DNA from: an uncultured Chromatiales bacterium
GTDB lineage: Bacteria > Pseudomonadota > Gammaproteobacteria > Steroidobacterales > GCA-2729495
DNA length: 7,657 nt
NCBI GenBank assembly: GCA_913058165.1
Contig: CAJXQV010000054.1
Span: forward strand, 1 to 7,657
Direction of reading: 5' to 3'
Shown: one piece after another, positions 6,491-7,657 of the stretch
Position numbering within the stretch: the first letter of the stretch is position 1
Layout: every line of letters begins with the position of its first letter
Made by a program: the position numbers and the translations under genes
The notes under the pieces: generated by a model
The model's input: only the letters and a program-made list of their open reading frames with translations
What the model was told of the DNA's origin: nothing
Databases searched by the model: none

Positions 6491-7150
6491 GTGAGCATCT
6501 CTGCTGCGGGGCAACCGCCAAAACTCATCATCAGAAATAACGGGCTTACTGAATACGCCGATGCCTACCGTCGCATGCAAAATTTTACCGCGGCACGCAC
6601 TGCAGAAACTGCGGATGAGATTTGGTTTACTGAACACCCGCCGGTAATCACTCTGGGCACTAACGCCAAGCCTGAGCACATCATTAGTGCTGGCGACACG
6701 CCGGTCGTGCAGACGGACCGCGGCGGCCAGGTCACCTGGCATGGCCCTGGCCAGCTCATGGTTTACCTGCTGCTCGACCTGAAACGCCTGAAACTGCCCG
6801 TCAAAAGTCTGGTGCAAGGCATGGAGCTGGCAGTCATCCAAATGCTCGCCGACTATCGTATTAGTGCCAACTGTGAAGCCGGAGCACCAGGGGTTTATGT
6901 CAGTGGAAAAAAAATCGCGAGTCTCGGTATTCGGGTAAAACGCGGCTACACCTATCATGGCATGGCAATTAATGTCAGCAATGCACCGGATGCTTTTGCA
7001 GGTATTAATCCTTGCGGCTACTCGGGACTGGACACCGTGCGTATCAATGATTTGCTGGCGACCGGCAGCACTGCAAAAAACCTTTCAGAGGTGAGTAAGA
7101 TGCTATTGCCGCATTTGCAGCTTGCTCTTAAGCTGAGCAACAGCCAATGA
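6491..7150 (+). CDS. lipB: Octanoyl-[acyl-carrier-protein]:protein N-octanoyltransferase LipB
   Basis: Cytoplasmic enzyme that moves octanoate from octanoyl-ACP to lipoyl domains of 2-oxoacid dehydrogenases and the glycine cleavage H protein, the first step of lipoate synthesis. It has 219 residues. Signature blocks are RGGQVTWHGPGQLMVYLL (77-94), GKKIASLGIRVKRG (139-152) and INPCGYSGL (172-180). K141 and C175 correspond to the catalytic Lys and Cys of E. coli LipB (K135, C169). The GTG at 6491 is the only plausible start: the next in-frame ATG, near residue 30, would remove part of the conserved fold. Its ribosome site is weak, so coupling to ybeD 13 bp upstream is likely. lipA, which commonly follows lipB in related gammaproteobacteria, is absent here; a convergent murU follows instead. 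Confidence 0.96.
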   Translation: MSISAAGQPPKLIIRNNGLTEYADAYRRMQNFTAARTAETADEIWFTEHPPVITLGTNAKPEHIISAGDTPVVQTDRGGQVTWHGPGQLMVYLLLDLKRLKLPVKSLVQGMELAVIQMLADYRISANCEAGAPGVYVSGKKIASLGIRVKRGYTYHGMAINVSNAPDAFAGINPCGYSGLDTVRINDLLATGSTAKNLSEVSKMLLPHLQLALKLSNSQ

Positions 7151-7176
7151 CGCGCAGACCCGAATAACTGCCCGAC

Positions 7177-7632
7177 TTAGCGCCCGCTGAGCACATCGTC
7201 CGCCAAGCGCAATCGATCTGCCGTGCCAATGTCCATCCATAAACCCTGATATAACTCAGCACCCACACTGCCCTCAGTCGCAGCCGCGCGCAGCAACGGC
7301 GCCAATGGAAAGGTGTCACCGGCAGGTGCTAAATGAAGCAACTCCGGACTGAGCAGTGAAATACCAGCAAAGGTATAGCGCGAATCTTCTGCACCAACTG
7401 GTTCAACCATTCGACCACCGCGCAGAGCAAAATCGCCGTGGGGATTGTGTCGCGGGTTCTCCACCAACACCAGATGTGCGAGGTCGCCGGGGGGCAATTG
7501 CTGCAATGGGTAACTGTAGTAAGAGAGTACATCGGCATTTACCAACCAGAACGGTTTGGCGCCCAAAAGCGGCAGCGCTTTTTTGATTCCGCCCCCGGTC
7601 TCCAGCGCGCTCGCACCTTCATCGCTATAAAC
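7177..7632 (-). CDS. murU: N-acetylmuramate-1-phosphate uridylyltransferase MurU, N-terminus missing at contig end
   Basis: Nucleotidyltransferase of the cell-wall recycling route that converts MurNAc-1-phosphate and UTP to UDP-MurNAc, bypassing de novo synthesis and the fosfomycin target MurA. About 151 genomic residues remain of a family length near 223, so roughly 70 N-terminal residues with the nucleotide-binding signature are lost. Conserved blocks, in order, are LETGGGIKKALPLLG, FWLVNADV (metal-binding Asp at 7531-7533), LAHLVLVENP, GDFAL, YTFAGISLL, FPLAPLLRAA and LWMDIGTADRL (second metal Asp at 7231-7233). The start-like ATG at 7645-7647 lies in adapter: ATG TAT AAG AGA CAG gives MYKRQ, and the first genomic codon is GTT at 7630-7632. 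The related mannose-1-phosphate guanylyltransferases are the main alternative; similarity to Pseudomonas MurU favours this call. amgK would be expected just beyond the contig end. Confidence 0.85.
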   Translation of the reverse strand, partial: VYSDEGASALETGGGIKKALPLLGAKPFWLVNADVLSYYSYPLQQLPPGDLAHLVLVENPRHNPHGDFALRGGRMVEPVGAEDSRYTFAGISLLSPELLHLAPAGDTFPLAPLLRAAATEGSVGAELYQGLWMDIGTADRLRLADDVLSGR

Positions 7633-7657
7633 CTGTCTCTTATACACATCTCCGAGC
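7633..7657 (-). other. Untrimmed Nextera mosaic end plus partial Read-2 adapter (non-genomic)
   Basis: Positions 7633-7651 read CTGTCTCTTATACACATCT, the reverse complement of the Tn5 mosaic end, and 7652-7657 (CCGAGC) continue into the Read-2 adapter. The 25 bases are the exact reverse complement of 21-45. This is read-through from short library inserts and should be trimmed. Confidence 0.98.

Noticed and set aside
6398..6958. 186-codon open frame on the - strand opposite ybeD-lipB
   Set aside because: It overlaps two well-supported conserved genes in antisense and has no family resemblance or ribosome site, so it is a shadow frame.
21..7657. Tn5/IS50-type transposon bounded by inverted repeats
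   Set aside because: The repeats are Nextera adapter with index and Read-2 tail, there is no transposase, and the content is core genome cut at both ends.

Overview
This 7.66-kb window is a metagenome- or isolate-style assembly contig from a gammaproteobacterium. It carries most of the conserved rod-shape / peptidoglycan / lipoate cluster. The + strand order is mrdA (PBP2, 3' part) - rodA - mltB - rlpA - dacA - dat - ybeD - lipB, with a convergent, truncated murU on the - strand. The assignment to Gammaproteobacteria rests on the order mrdA-rodA-mltB-rlpA-dacA-ybeD-lipB, which is shared with Pseudomonas and relatives, on close resemblance of the protein motifs to that group, and on a MurU-type recycling enzyme. 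I cannot name the genus.

Layout. Positions 1-45 are not genomic: they are an Illumina Nextera i7/Read-2 adapter, including what reads as an 8-base index. Genomic sequence starts at 46, inside the transpeptidase domain of PBP2. mrdA, rodA and mltB overlap by 4 bp at each junction (GTGA, ATGA) and look translationally coupled. A 44-bp gap precedes rlpA. A 91-bp gap with a plausible sigma-70-like promoter precedes dacA. dat, ybeD and lipB follow with gaps of 37, 59 and 13 bp. A 26-bp convergent junction separates lipB from murU. Positions 7633-7657 are again Nextera adapter, in inverted orientation. No stretch longer than about 300 bp lacks a gene, and I see no tRNA, rRNA, CRISPR array or real insertion sequence.

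How the genes work together. RodA polymerises glycan strands from lipid II, and PBP2 crosslinks them during side-wall elongation. MltB and RlpA are lytic transglycosylases that cut glycan, RlpA probably at septa through its SPOR domain. DacA trims the terminal D-Ala of pentapeptides. Dat interconverts D-alanine and D-glutamate, the building blocks of the stem peptide. MurU returns recycled MurNAc-1-phosphate to UDP-MurNAc. YbeD (DUF493) and LipB (octanoyl transfer for lipoate synthesis) are the usual tail of this cluster.

I do not see a previously undescribed system. The most consequential observations are the adapter sequences at both contig ends, which fake an inverted terminal repeat and an artificial MYKRQ N-terminus on MurU. 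Next come local departures from the best-known layouts: dat between dacA and ybeD, lipB facing murU instead of being followed by lipA, and an MltB without a lipobox.
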